From the IMG/VR virus record IMGVR_UViG_3300044821_000044, positions 1-46,784 of that record: a DNA stretch of 46,784 nt. One strand, 5' to 3'. The position numbers were made by a program, and so were the translations under genes. This DNA is from a virus. Below the pieces are notes generated by a model. The model searched no databases, was not told the DNA's origin, and was given only the letters and a program-made list of their open reading frames with translations. Below are positions 35,379 through 44,828 of this stretch, piece by piece (the first letter of the stretch is position 1; the number at the start of each line of letters is the position of its first letter).

Positions 35379-37868
35379 ATGAGCAGCAACTCAGGCGACA
35401 ATATTGACTTGATCAGCAGCATACCGGGACAGACCGGCGCGCTCCCCCACTCGCCTGGGTTCGACATCGAGGACGAGGACGCGCTCATGTCGCGCATCCG
35501 TACCTTCCACGACGACGGCGTCGGGGCCTGGGAAGAGAACAGGCGGATGCACTCCGAGGACCTGAACTTCATCTACAACGCGGAGGCGATGGGGCAGTGG
35601 GACCCCGTCGTACTCCAGAACCGGCGCGGCAAACCCTGCTACACCTTCAACCGCTGCCTGCAGCCGGTGAACATGGTGGTGGCCGACATGCGGCAGACGC
35701 GCCCCGCCGGCAAGGTCCGCCCCGCCTCTGAGGGCGCATCTGAGGCGGTCGCTGAGGTTTTCGCCGGCCTCTGCCGCTCCATCGAGCAGTGCTCCCGAGC
35801 GGACCAGATCTACAAAGAGCAATTCAAGTTCGCGGTCGCGGGCGGCTTCGGTGCCTGGCGCATCATGCCGACCTACATGCAGGACGACGGCGAGGGTGCG
35901 TTCGATCAGGTGCTCCGCATCATCAACATCGCGAACCCGCAGACGGTGGTCTGGGACCCGCAGTGCGCCGACGCCTGCGCCGGGGACGCCAACCGCTGCA
36001 TCGTCGCGGAGCGTATCTCCGACGACATCTACGACCAGCTGTACGGGAGCGGCGACAACCCGCGCGGGAACCGCTCCAGCTTCCAGATGTCACGCGACAG
36101 CTACGGCTGGTTCACGGACAAGGAAGTGCGGATCGCCGAATACTTCGAGCGCGTCCCCCGCGAGAAGTGGATCGCGAAGATGACCGACGGCACCGTCCGC
36201 GACTACGACTCGGATCTGAAGGCTCTTGAGAAGCACCTCGACGAGAGCGGCCTCACCTTCGAGAAGGACGGCGTCACACGCATCGCCACGAACAAAAAGA
36301 CCGGCGAGAAGATGATCCGCCGCACCACGAAATGGCAGGTGATGTGGGTGAAGGTCGACGGCTCCAACGTCCTCGAAGGGCCGTACTTCTACGACTGGAA
36401 GCGTATCCCGGTCGTACGCTGCCCCGGTCGCTACATCAACATCGAGGGCCGCAAGAAATTCCAGTCGCTGGTGCGCCACTCCAAGGACGCGCAACGCAGC
36501 TACAACTCCCGCGCCTCGGACATGATCGAGCGCAGCGCGCTCCTCCCGAAGGCACCGTACCTCGTCACTGAGGCAATGATCAAGGGCTACGAGAATGAGT
36601 GGAACCAGGCGAACGTCGCCTCCCGCCCGTACCTACCCTACAACGTCGACAAGGCTGCGGAGGGTGGTATGCCCTTCCGGACGCCACCCCTTGATCTACC
36701 GCAAGGCGCAATGGCACTCGCGCAGATGTCCATCCAAGATATTCAGGCGACGATAGGGTACTTCGACCCCGCGCTCGGTAACTCGGAGGACATGAACCGC
36801 GTCTCAGGTAAGGCGCTCGTGCAGCACACGAAGCGCTCGGACCTGGGTAGCTTCGAATTTATTGACGGCTTCAGCTCCGCGCTGCAGCTCACCTGGGAGA
36901 TGATGGTCGACATGATCCCGACCGTCATGGACTCCGAGCGCGTCGAGCGCATCATCGGGCAGGACGGCTCCGAGAAACTGATCCAAGTGAACCAGGGCGA
37001 CCCGAACGCCGGGGACCTGATCAATGACCTCTCGAAGGGGTCGTATGACGTTGAGGTTGTGATCGGCCCGAGCTTCCAGTCCGCGCGCCAGGAAGCACTC
37101 GACACACTGATCTCGTTCGCTGAGGCGATGCCGACCGCGGCCCCGGTCATCCAGGATCTGATCGCGAAGAACATCGACTCCCCGGACGCGCAGGAGATGG
37201 CGAACCGGCTCCGGATTCCGCTGATACAGCAGGGGCTGATCCAGCCGACGGAGAAAGAGAAGCAGCAGGGCGTAGGCTCCCAGAAGAACCAGCAGCAGCA
37301 GATGCAGGAGCAGCAGCAGCAGCTGGAGATGCAGCTGCTGCAGGCGAAGACCCAGAAGATGGGCGCCGACGCCCACATCGCGCAGTCCCGTGCGCAGGCG
37401 TCCCCGATGGAGCAGCAGAAGATCCAGTTCGAGGTGGCCGGCAAGCACCTCGCGAACATCAAGCTGGCGCACGAGATCGGCTCGGACGCGAAGCAGGCGC
37501 AGACTGACCAGCAGTCCGCGCAGCTGGACCTCGCCGCGAAGCACGTCGGTAACCTGCAGGACATGACGCACGCCTCCCAGCAGCACCAGCAGGGGCTGAT
37601 CCAGGAGCACCAGCAGCAGCAGGCATCCATGCTCAAGGACCGCGCCGCCGCGGAAGAGAAGATGCGGATGGAGCGTGAGGAGCACGCGCACGAGCTGCTA
37701 CTCGAACGCGCCCGCTTCGAGCACGAGAAGGCGCTGAACCACGACCGCCACAAGATGGAGATGGATCTGGCCCGCGAGAAGCACGCGCTGGACCTCAAGA
37801 ACGCGAAAGAGTTGGCCGCAGCGAAAGCGTCCGCAGCCAAGAAGACGAAGGCCAAACCGGCCGCTTGA
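35379..37868 (+). CDS. P22-type portal protein
   Basis: An 829-residue protein in the size range of P22-type portals (P22 gp1 is 725). The N-terminal 600 residues show typical segments: WEENRRMHSEDLNFIYNAEA then MGQWDP near the start, RGKPCYTFNRCLQPVNMVVA, DMRQTRPAGKVRPAS, AEYFERVPREKWIAKM and RASDMIERSALLPKAPYLVT. About residues 625-800 form a Gln/Glu/His-rich coiled coil, followed by a Lys/Ala-rich end. P22 gp1 has a long helical barrel at its C-terminus; the Gln-rich region may play that part. It forms the ring through which DNA is packaged and ejected. Confidence 0.88.
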   Translation: MSSNSGDNIDLISSIPGQTGALPHSPGFDIEDEDALMSRIRTFHDDGVGAWEENRRMHSEDLNFIYNAEAMGQWDPVVLQNRRGKPCYTFNRCLQPVNMVVADMRQTRPAGKVRPASEGASEAVAEVFAGLCRSIEQCSRADQIYKEQFKFAVAGGFGAWRIMPTYMQDDGEGAFDQVLRIINIANPQTVVWDPQCADACAGDANRCIVAERISDDIYDQLYGSGDNPRGNRSSFQMSRDSYGWFTDKEVRIAEYFERVPREKWIAKMTDGTVRDYDSDLKALEKHLDESGLTFEKDGVTRIATNKKTGEKMIRRTTKWQVMWVKVDGSNVLEGPYFYDWKRIPVVRCPGRYINIEGRKKFQSLVRHSKDAQRSYNSRASDMIERSALLPKAPYLVTEAMIKGYENEWNQANVASRPYLPYNVDKAAEGGMPFRTPPLDLPQGAMALAQMSIQDIQATIGYFDPALGNSEDMNRVSGKALVQHTKRSDLGSFEFIDGFSSALQLTWEMMVDMIPTVMDSERVERIIGQDGSEKLIQVNQGDPNAGDLINDLSKGSYDVEVVIGPSFQSARQEALDTLISFAEAMPTAAPVIQDLIAKNIDSPDAQEMANRLRIPLIQQGLIQPTEKEKQQGVGSQKNQQQQMQEQQQQLEMQLLQAKTQKMGADAHIAQSRAQASPMEQQKIQFEVAGKHLANIKLAHEIGSDAKQAQTDQQSAQLDLAAKHVGNLQDMTHASQQHQQGLIQEHQQQQASMLKDRAAAEEKMRMEREEHAHELLLERARFEHEKALNHDRHKMEMDLAREKHALDLKNAKELAAAKASAAKKTKAKPAA

Positions 37869-37930
37869 TTGATGTCTGGGTGAGACCTGACCGCCTCGCG
37901 GAAGCGTATTCCGTGTAACAGGAGACTAGC

Positions 37931-39145
37931 ATGGCATTTACTCGTGAAGATTTGGAGCGGTACGAGAAGGCACCGCAGAAGCAGGTTGATGACAAGGTGA
38001 ACCCGTTCCGCGGGGCCACCCCCGCCCGAGCAGCCGACGCCGCCGCAGTAGCCGCCGTCGCCGCGGGCCAGAATGTTGATGCCACTCCGGGAGGCAGCGC
38101 CGCAGCAGCGGCCTCGGATACGTCAGTCGATGACGATGGCCCCATCGTCGATGAAGACGGAACACTCGGCGACCCGACCGATTCGGGTGAGGGGACTTCG
38201 GACGAAGACGCGGACTCGTCCACCGCAACCGCCGATCTCAGCGGCGAAACGGAACCCAACACGGATTTAGTCGGCGAGACGGAGGAGGAAGAGGCCCCCG
38301 CCGCCCGGCCGGCACCGAAGAAAGGATCTGCTGAGGAGCGCATAGTAGAGCTAAACGATCTGCTCGAAGGCACGAAGATATTTGGTAAGCATATGCAGAC
38401 CCAGCTGAAGGACGCACTGTCCGAGCTGGAGCGGCTGAAGAACGGCGGGAAACCAACCGCCTCCCAGACGCAGGCTGCCGATGCTCCTCCTGTAGTTGAA
38501 GACACCCCGATGCCGGATCTAGCGGACGAGGATGTGGCCTTCGATAACGACAAGTATCGGGCCAAGATGCAGAAGTGGTCACGAGATCAAGCGAAGATCG
38601 CCGCTCGCGAATTGATACGCGAGATGTCGGGTGCAGATGAGGCGGCGAAACGCCGCGCTGCAGTCGAAGAGAAAATCGAGAAGTTCGCGAAGGCGACCCC
38701 CGATTACAAGGCGGTCGTGACGGAGAACCCGATCCTGGCACAGCATCAGCTGGCACCAGACGCAGGTATCGCTGTCGCGCAGTCCGAGCACACCGCCCGG
38801 TTGCTGTATAAGTTCGGGAAGGATACTGCCCTCGCCATTCGAACGGCCAAGCAGTCACCTGCCCAGCAGCTCATCACAATCGGTAGGATGATCGCGGAGA
38901 TTGAGAACGAAGATCGTGTGAGCCGCAAGCAGAACGGAAACGGCTCGAAGCCCACTGCGCAAGCTGGGCAACAGAAGTCCATCACCAAGGCGCCTCCCCC
39001 TCCCACCCCCACGAAGGGTGGCGGACGTGCGACCGGGCGAGACCCCACCGACCCCAACATGTCGGTAGAGGAGTTCGCCAGGCAGCACAGGTTAGGCAAA
39101 CAGTCAGCCCGCGACTCCGCAAGGAAACTGCGCGGGCTGGGCTAA
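37931..39145 (+). CDS. head scaffolding protein
   Basis: A 404-residue acidic protein placed between portal and coat, the usual scaffold position. The N-terminal 130 residues are disordered and rich in Asp/Glu/Ala. The middle is helical (EERIVELNDLLEGTKIFGKH, then MQTQLKDALSELERLKNGGK). The C-terminus is basic (LGKQSARDSARKLRGLG), as needed for coat binding in P22 scaffold. CAGGAGACTAGC precedes the ATG. It should guide procapsid assembly and then leave. Confidence 0.8.
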   Translation: MAFTREDLERYEKAPQKQVDDKVNPFRGATPARAADAAAVAAVAAGQNVDATPGGSAAAAASDTSVDDDGPIVDEDGTLGDPTDSGEGTSDEDADSSTATADLSGETEPNTDLVGETEEEEAPAARPAPKKGSAEERIVELNDLLEGTKIFGKHMQTQLKDALSELERLKNGGKPTASQTQAADAPPVVEDTPMPDLADEDVAFDNDKYRAKMQKWSRDQAKIAARELIREMSGADEAAKRRAAVEEKIEKFAKATPDYKAVVTENPILAQHQLAPDAGIAVAQSEHTARLLYKFGKDTALAIRTAKQSPAQQLITIGRMIAEIENEDRVSRKQNGNGSKPTAQAGQQKSITKAPPPPTPTKGGGRATGRDPTDPNMSVEEFARQHRLGKQSARDSARKLRGLG

Positions 39146-39165
39146 AAACAATCGGAAAGGAATAA

Positions 39166-40449
39166 ATGGCTAACTCACTAATCACCGCTCAATGGGTCGC
39201 ACGCAAGGCACTGGTCCTGCTGCACGCCAAGAGCAACTTCACGGGTCGCACGAACCGTGATTACCAGAGCTTGCTGCCCGGCCCCATCAACGGGGTTATC
39301 TTGGGTCAACAGCTCTCGATCCGTCTCCCGTTCCAGTACACTTTGCGTACTGGTCCGCAGATGAACGCGCAGAACTCGGTTCAGCGTTTCGCCACCCTGT
39401 TGGTCAACCAGCAGCTCGGCGTCGACATCAACTTCACCTCGGTGGAGCGCGCGATGTTGCTGAACAACTTCGAAGAGCAAGTGCTGGAACCCGCGATGGC
39501 TCGCCTCGCGGCCGGCATCGAGAACTTCACCACGGGCCAAGTCAACAACGTCCCGAAGTTCACGGGCGCCTTCAACACCACGGCAACCTACGACCAGCTG
39601 CTGCAGAACGAGCAGTATCTGACGGAAGCCTTGGCCCCTGAAGACGACCGGCGCACCTTCACGGCGACCCCGCAAACCTCGCGGTATTTCGTCCGTGACA
39701 ACAAGGGTCTCTTCAACCCTGAGTCCACGATTTCCGACCAGTGGTTGGAAGGCGTGATTGCGGATAAGGCCGCCGGCTACGTCTGCTTCCGTAACACGAA
39801 GCTGCCGACGCACGTCATCGGAACCTTCAGCACCACGGCGGCTCCCGCTGTCAACGGCGCTGGTCAATCCAACCCCGGCGCGGGTAACGCGTTCGTCTCC
39901 ACCTTCACGCTGAACACCAACGGCTGGGCGTCGGGTCTCACGACCTTGAACGCTGGCGACGTGATCAGTATCGCGGGCGTGAACGAAGTCGATCCGGAGA
40001 CGAAGGCGTCCCTGGGCCGGCCCAAGCAATTCGTCGTGACTGCGACCATCAGCGACACCGCTGGCGCCATCGCTATCCCGATTGCCCCCGGCATCATCAC
40101 CGGCGGCGCATACCAGAACGTGGACAACGTCCCGGGCGCAGGCGCTTTGATCAGCGTCTTCGGCCAGAGCGGTGCCTCTGCCATCGCGGCCCTGAACGGC
40201 GCGTTGATCAAGCAGTCCCTCGGCTGGTACCGTGACGCGATTGTGTTTGCGAACCCCCCGATGCTCGACCTCAGCCCCCTCGTCAAGATGACGGCTGCGG
40301 AAGCGTTCGAAGGGTACAACATCCGCTTCGCTCAACAGTGGGACCCGTCAAATGACGTGCTCCCGGCTCGTCTCGACTCCATTGTCGGTGCAGTGCTCGC
40401 TTACCCCGAGCTGGCTGTGCGGAACATTGAAGTCGCGTCGGCTGCCTAA
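39166..40449 (+). CDS. P22 gp5-like major coat protein
   Basis: A 427-residue protein, close to P22 gp5 (430 residues). The N-terminal half carries the HK97 fold features of this family: SLITAQWVARKALVLLHAKS, an E-loop-type GQQLSIRLPFQYTLRTGPQM, and LNNFEEQVLEPAMARLAAGI. A beta-rich region about 210-330 (FVSTFTLNTNGWASGLTTLN, then AGDVISIAGVNEV) corresponds to the extra telokin-like insertion domain of P22 coat. The ribosome-binding site is GGAAAGGAATAA. Codon use is less extreme than in its neighbours, as expected for a highly expressed gene. Confidence 0.9.
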   Translation: MANSLITAQWVARKALVLLHAKSNFTGRTNRDYQSLLPGPINGVILGQQLSIRLPFQYTLRTGPQMNAQNSVQRFATLLVNQQLGVDINFTSVERAMLLNNFEEQVLEPAMARLAAGIENFTTGQVNNVPKFTGAFNTTATYDQLLQNEQYLTEALAPEDDRRTFTATPQTSRYFVRDNKGLFNPESTISDQWLEGVIADKAAGYVCFRNTKLPTHVIGTFSTTAAPAVNGAGQSNPGAGNAFVSTFTLNTNGWASGLTTLNAGDVISIAGVNEVDPETKASLGRPKQFVVTATISDTAGAIAIPIAPGIITGGAYQNVDNVPGAGALISVFGQSGASAIAALNGALIKQSLGWYRDAIVFANPPMLDLSPLVKMTAAEAFEGYNIRFAQQWDPSNDVLPARLDSIVGAVLAYPELAVRNIEVASAA

Positions 40450-40467
40450 CCCATAGGAATATAGAAA

Positions 40468-40878
40468 ATGGCTAACATTCAAGTAGGCTATGGGCACGGT
40501 GACGTCGTCGGTATTCCGTTCGACTTCTATGCTGGTGCGACCCTGGTGACAGGTTCGACGATCACCATGCAGACCGGCATTCTCGTCGTGGCGCCCCCGG
40601 CCACGATTGCGACCCTGACGGTCAACCTGCCCCTTAACCCGGTAGACGGTGCTATTGCTGAGATTTCGGTTGCGGGAGCCGCGGTGAACGTCACCTCGCT
40701 GACCGTGGCCGCAAACACCGGCGACTCGCTTCTCGGTGCCGCCGGTAACACTGTCACGGCGCTCGCGGCCGGCGCCGGTGCCGCCACCTCCACGGTACGC
40801 TATCGCTACACCCTGAACGGCTTCCAGCCGGCCTCCGGTGCGGCGGTCAATCCGCGTACGTGGATTCGAGTGCAATAA
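40468..40878 (+). CDS. capsid decoration-type protein
   Basis: A 136-residue beta-rich protein directly after the coat gene. Its core (PPATIATLTVNLPLNPVDGA, then VNVTSLTVAANTGDSLLG and RYTLNGFQPASG) matches the beta domain in the protein at 29801. Position and composition suggest a decoration or head-completion protein. A strong terminator follows. Confidence 0.7.
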   Translation: MANIQVGYGHGDVVGIPFDFYAGATLVTGSTITMQTGILVVAPPATIATLTVNLPLNPVDGAIAEISVAGAAVNVTSLTVAANTGDSLLGAAGNTVTALAAGAGAATSTVRYRYTLNGFQPASGAAVNPRTWIRVQ

Positions 40879-40886
40879 AAAGAAAT

Positions 40887-40918
40887 AGCACCACCGCCCT
40901 CACCCGGTAGGTGCTTTT
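40887..40918 (+). terminator. intrinsic terminator after the capsid genes
   Basis: AGCACCACCG pairs with CGGT-A-GGTGCT (one bulged A) across an 8-base loop, and the stem runs into TTTT. It lies nine bases after the stop of the decoration-type gene and would separate capsid from tail transcription. A second short hairpin (AGGAG/CTCCT) follows at about 40921-40935. Confidence 0.75.
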
Positions 40919-40993
40919 AAGGAGAACGTCCTCCTATTTAAGATAGACGCGACAGCTCGGAGAGTACGGCACTGAATTTTAACGAGAGGCGAC

Positions 40994-41428
40994 GTGGCTC
41001 AGACCAACCAGCAGATCATCACCGAAGCGTTTCAGATTCTTGGCGTAGTGCGCGAAGGGCGCGCACCCACGCCCACGCAATCCGCGAACGGTATGACGAT
41101 CCTCAATGACAACCTCCTCACGCAGATGCGTGACGGGTGGGGTAACATTGGCTGGTACCCGCAGACTGTTGCGCAGCTGAATAGCATTGCGCCTCTCAAG
41201 GATGAAGACATCGCCGACGTCAAGTACTGCTTGGCGGGGTGGCTCTCCGTCCGCTACGGGATCACGATCCCGCCGTCACCGGACCCGGTGAACGGCTTCG
41301 ACTTGGGCGCCCTGATCTATCAGGCCATGCGCCGACTCACGAAGCGCTACCTCAAGTACACTGAGTGCGATCTCGGGGAACTCTCACGAGCCAACGGCGG
41401 CTTGTGGGGTGGATCTTACTGGTTCTGA
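40994..41428 (+). CDS. P22 gp4-like tail accessory factor
   Basis: A 144-residue protein starting at GTG after GAGAGGCGAC. NQQIITEAFQILGVVREGRA, PTPTQSANGMTILNDNLLTQ and MRDGWGNIGWYP match the P22 gp4 family, whose members bind under the portal ring to close the head and begin the tail; P22 gp4 also has lytic activity. It overlaps the gp10-like gene as TGATG, as the paired roles would suggest. Confidence 0.85.
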   Translation: MAQTNQQIITEAFQILGVVREGRAPTPTQSANGMTILNDNLLTQMRDGWGNIGWYPQTVAQLNSIAPLKDEDIADVKYCLAGWLSVRYGITIPPSPDPVNGFDLGALIYQAMRRLTKRYLKYTECDLGELSRANGGLWGGSYWF

Positions 41429-42972
41429 TGGGACGCGCGCAGCCGACCGACATCCCGCTGCCTCTCGCCTCGTACCAGCTCGCGGATCTGCGGGCGGGCT
41501 CGAAGCGGCTGATCGGGTGCTACCCGGAGCCGGCGCCGCAGGCGCAGCCCGACGACATGAAGTCACAGCAGCCGGCGGTACTCCGCCGGTGGCCGGGGAT
41601 CACGACCTTCACACCGAGCGGCCTCACGAACCCGCTCCGGGGGCTGTGGGAGATGGCGGGGACGGTCTACGCCGTCGTCGGCTTCGATTTATTTACGGTG
41701 AGCACGATCGGCACCTTCACGATAGTCCCCGGCTCCGCCAGTCAGATCACCGGCACCGGATTCGTGCGGATGACGGACAACGGCGCCTGCCTGGTTATCC
41801 TGGTGCCGGGGACGGACACCTGCTACACCTACACACCGTTCACCGGCGGCGCGGGGTTGCAGCAGCTTACCTCCGCGTTCTTCCTGGCGCTCGGTGGCGC
41901 CATCGACGTCTGGTACGTCGACACCTTCATCGTGTTCCTGGCGAACAACAACGGCGGACAGGGCTCGTACACCTTCTTCAACGACGACGGGCGGCAGGTG
42001 ACCGGGAACGCGCAGATCACGTTCACGACCGCGGCCTCATTCAACCGGCAGTTCGGTACCGACCCCTTCTACGGGATGTGCGTCGACCACCGTGAAGTTT
42101 TGATGTTCGGCTCACGCTCCTCGGAAGGATTCGTGAACACCGGCAACGCGACCGGGTCACCCTTCAGCGCGGCCTCCGACACCTACATGCCCTACGGTGT
42201 CCACCCCCTGGGTGCGTTCACGATTGCATTGCAAGACAACTCAGTGTTCTGGGTGTGCAACGACCTCACCGTACGCCGACGCGTCGGGCAGACACCGACG
42301 CGGGTCTCGACAGCGGGTGTGGAGCTGGTGCTCTCGAACGCGAACAAGCAGGGGCTCCTCACGGGGATGTACGCGGTCTCCTCACCGGCGGGCGGCCCGA
42401 CCTGGAACGGCCACCCGTTCTACATCCTCACGATACCGATGGCGGAGCGGACCCTGGTGTATGACTGCGTGACGCAGCAGTGGTTCGATCTGGTGTCGGT
42501 GGTGAACGGCCAGGAGATTCAGTATCGGGCGCTCTCGTACCTGAACGCCTTCGGTAAGCAGATGATCGGCGACTCCGAGAGCGGCACCATCGGCTACCTC
42601 GATGACACGGTGCAGACGGAGTTCGGTAACGCGAACGCGCCCGTTGTCTGCGCCTTCACGACGCAGCCACTCTACAGCGGCAACAACCGCCAGATCGTGC
42701 GCCGCGTTGAGGCTGTGGTTACGGCCGGCGCCGGCCCGACCCCCGCCGTTGCGCCACGGATCTCGCTCCTACTCTCGGACAACTGGGGTGAGACCTTCGA
42801 CGTATCGGGGGACGACTCCCAGACCCTGGGTGTCCCGGGTGACACATCGAACCGCGCGATCTGGTGGAACATCGGACAGTATTACAGCCTGGTGATGCAG
42901 TTCCGTGTGACGGACGCGTCGCCGACGTTCGCGGTCTCGATCACGGCGATGGTGGAGCCCTGTAAGTGGTAA
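41428..42972 (+). CDS. P22 gp10-like packaged-DNA stabilisation protein
   Basis: A 514-residue protein (P22 gp10 is 472). The first 60 residues, PTDIPLPLASYQLADLRAGS then KRLIGCYPEPAP, match the conserved gp10 N-terminus. GTVYAVVGFDLFTVSTIGTF and later repeats with VYDCVTQQWFDLVSVV suggest the beta-propeller-like body of the family. It would form the second collar ring of the tail and keep packaged DNA inside. The longer frame to 41365 is inside gp4 and was not used. Confidence 0.85.
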   Translation: MGRAQPTDIPLPLASYQLADLRAGSKRLIGCYPEPAPQAQPDDMKSQQPAVLRRWPGITTFTPSGLTNPLRGLWEMAGTVYAVVGFDLFTVSTIGTFTIVPGSASQITGTGFVRMTDNGACLVILVPGTDTCYTYTPFTGGAGLQQLTSAFFLALGGAIDVWYVDTFIVFLANNNGGQGSYTFFNDDGRQVTGNAQITFTTAASFNRQFGTDPFYGMCVDHREVLMFGSRSSEGFVNTGNATGSPFSAASDTYMPYGVHPLGAFTIALQDNSVFWVCNDLTVRRRVGQTPTRVSTAGVELVLSNANKQGLLTGMYAVSSPAGGPTWNGHPFYILTIPMAERTLVYDCVTQQWFDLVSVVNGQEIQYRALSYLNAFGKQMIGDSESGTIGYLDDTVQTEFGNANAPVVCAFTTQPLYSGNNRQIVRRVEAVVTAGAGPTPAVAPRISLLLSDNWGETFDVSGDDSQTLGVPGDTSNRAIWWNIGQYYSLVMQFRVTDASPTFAVSITAMVEPCKW

Positions 42973-43865
42973 ACGCGCTCGCCACGAAGCCGGGGATCAA
43001 CGGCGCGAACACGCTCTCTATCCCGAAGGAGTGGGACTCCGTCTGGTTCCGCAAGTTCATCGCCAACTCACTGAAGGGCGCGGACGTGCGGAATGCGGTG
43101 GGGGCGAACGGTATCTCGGTAACTGGGACGATCGCCTCACCCTACGCGACAATAGGTTTCGGCGCGCCGGTAACGCTGCCGGCCCCAGTTACGATCAGCT
43201 CGTCGCCAGGCCAGATATCGTTGACGGTGAACGGCGCCAGCGGACTGACGGCAATCGTCATCAACGCGACCGGCACCTCGAACCCGGTGCAGGGTCTATT
43301 GATTAGCAATGACGGCGTGCACGACGTCGACATGGCAATTTCGACTAGCAGCGCAGGCGATTCGTACTATCGCGCGGTGAACTTGGGCGGCGTCAACTGG
43401 TCGTTTGGTAATCGGCGCTCTGATAACGCGTTCGTTATATCCGCAGCGGTGGGGCTTACGAACCCTAAGTTCACCATAGCTACGACAGGCGCGATCACTA
43501 TACCGGTACCGTCAGCCGGCACCTCGCTTACTGTGAACGCGATAGCCGGACAAAACTCCATCATAGCTACAGACGGGACCGTGATATGCGCTTTCGGCAC
43601 CGTGGCCGGCACCGAGTTTTATAATGCAGTCACATCGAATCATGCACAGACATTTTACACAAACAACGTCAAACGCTTGACGATAGCAGCGGCCGGCGGA
43701 GCCACCTTTACTGGCACTCTTGCCTATGCTGCCACCACCAGCACTGGCGCCAACACGGCTACTCTAGGCGCTAACAAACCCGGCAGCGCTGTGGCGCTCA
43801 CCCCGAATACGTGGGAGACAGTTGTGATAGGCGGCACCACATTTTTCCGCCCCCTTTGGATTTAA
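42966..43865 (+). CDS. putative tail fibre or spike protein
   Basis: A 299-residue protein starting at GTG in an overlap with the gp10-like gene. The N-terminal part (IPKEWDSVWFRKFIANSLKG, then ADVRNAVGANGISVTGTI) occurs at the start of several phage tail proteins. The middle is made of irregular beta repeats with NG and GT turns. It ends PGSAVALTPNTWETVVIGGT then FFRPLWI, a common C-terminal fibre ending. No trimerising or peptidase domain is seen. Codons in the second half are less GC-biased, hinting at exchange. Confidence 0.65.
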   Translation: MVNALATKPGINGANTLSIPKEWDSVWFRKFIANSLKGADVRNAVGANGISVTGTIASPYATIGFGAPVTLPAPVTISSSPGQISLTVNGASGLTAIVINATGTSNPVQGLLISNDGVHDVDMAISTSSAGDSYYRAVNLGGVNWSFGNRRSDNAFVISAAVGLTNPKFTIATTGAITIPVPSAGTSLTVNAIAGQNSIIATDGTVICAFGTVAGTEFYNAVTSNHAQTFYTNNVKRLTIAAAGGATFTGTLAYAATTSTGANTATLGANKPGSAVALTPNTWETVVIGGTTFFRPLWI

Positions 43866-43882
43866 ATTAAGAGGTGAGAGAC

Positions 43883-44053
43883 ATGACAAGCACAGAAGAG
43901 ACTCCTATCCTGGTGACGATACCGCCGCACATCGCGGGCAACCTACTAGAGTTTTTGCGCCGCGTGCAGTCGACGGGTATGGAAGCGGTAGCCTGGGTAG
44001 AAGCGTACACGTTTGTTCAGCAACATGCACCGGCAGCTGCGCCGCCGAAGTGA
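43883..44053 (+). CDS. 56-residue hypothetical protein
   Basis: A small protein with a good ribosome-binding site (AAGAGGTGAGAGAC). MTSTEETPILVTIPPHIAGN is followed by LLEFLRRVQSTGMEAVAWVE, so it is mainly helical. It opens the lysis cluster. No family is recognised. Confidence 0.6.
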   Translation: MTSTEETPILVTIPPHIAGNLLEFLRRVQSTGMEAVAWVEAYTFVQQHAPAAAPPK

Positions 44054-44062
44054 GAGAGAGTA

Positions 44063-44344
44063 ATGTCTATGCTGAAGTGGACGATGGAATCAGTTTGGGC
44101 TGCGACCGCTGTGGTGATAACCGCCGCCGGTGGCGTGTATCAGATGGGGCACACCGCCCAGCAGATCGCGGACCTGCATACCCAGAACGATCAGACAGCC
44201 GCCCACGTCGCGAAGCATGATGACCAGTTGACGAGCATCCAGCAGAACCAGGCCGGTATGAAGCAGTCACTGGATGACATCAAGGACACCGTCCACGACA
44301 TCCAGACACAGGTGAGGAAACCAAAACATGGCGATAACCAATGA
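44063..44344 (+). CDS. one-TM coiled-coil lysis-region protein
   Basis: A 93-residue protein with one N-terminal membrane segment (SVWAATAVVITAAGGVYQMG, about 9-28) and a long coiled coil (QIADLHTQNDQTAAHVAKHD, then MKQSLDDIKDTVHDIQTQV). The plan resembles XhlA-like or accessory holin proteins. It overlaps the endolysin gene by 17 bases. Confidence 0.65.
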   Translation: MSMLKWTMESVWAATAVVITAAGGVYQMGHTAQQIADLHTQNDQTAAHVAKHDDQLTSIQQNQAGMKQSLDDIKDTVHDIQTQVRKPKHGDNQ

Positions 44345-44828
44345 GACCCTTCTCGATCCCTCGATTGATCGGCGTCTTGCGGTTGACTTGGATGCTGCGG
44401 AGAAGGATACGCTCGACGCGTATCTCGATACCAAAGGGAACTGGACCTGTGGCCGTGGTCATCTGCTTCCGCAGGCGGCGCCGGGCAGATCGTGGGCTGG
44501 TTTCTCCGTCATCCAGTCGACCAGCGACCGCTGGTTCAGCGACGACATCAACGCCGCGACGCGCCTAGCGCAGCAGTGGCCGGAGTACGCGAAGTGCGAC
44601 ACCGACTGCCGCCGGAACGCGCTGATTGAGATCGCCTTCAACATGAGCCACCGCTGGGCGAAGTTCGTCGACACCCGCGCCGCCATCGAGGCGCAGAACT
44701 GGCAGGACGTCCACGACAATCTACTGGACAGTCTCTGGGCCAAGGAAGTGCAGCCGCACGGTCTCGATAAACCGGGCCGCGCCACGCGCATCGCGAACTA
44801 TTTTCTGACCGGCGCCTACCCGGCGTGA
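44328..44828 (+). CDS. T4-type endolysin (glycoside hydrolase 24)
   Basis: A 166-residue muramidase. AEKDTLDAYLDTKGNWTCGR gives the catalytic set Glu-8x-Asp-5x-Thr with the same spacing as T4 lysozyme (E11, D20, T26). CRRNALIEIAFNMSHRWAKF matches the C-lobe. There is no signal peptide or SAR segment, so it should need a holin to reach peptidoglycan. It overlaps the holin candidate as GTGA. Confidence 0.9.
   Translation: MAITNETLLDPSIDRRLAVDLDAAEKDTLDAYLDTKGNWTCGRGHLLPQAAPGRSWAGFSVIQSTSDRWFSDDINAATRLAQQWPEYAKCDTDCRRNALIEIAFNMSHRWAKFVDTRAAIEAQNWQDVHDNLLDSLWAKEVQPHGLDKPGRATRIANYFLTGAYPA

Noticed and set aside
41365-41427. Extended N-terminus for the gp10-like protein
   Set aside because: These residues lie inside the gp4-like gene and do not resemble gp10; the overlapping TGATG start fits better.
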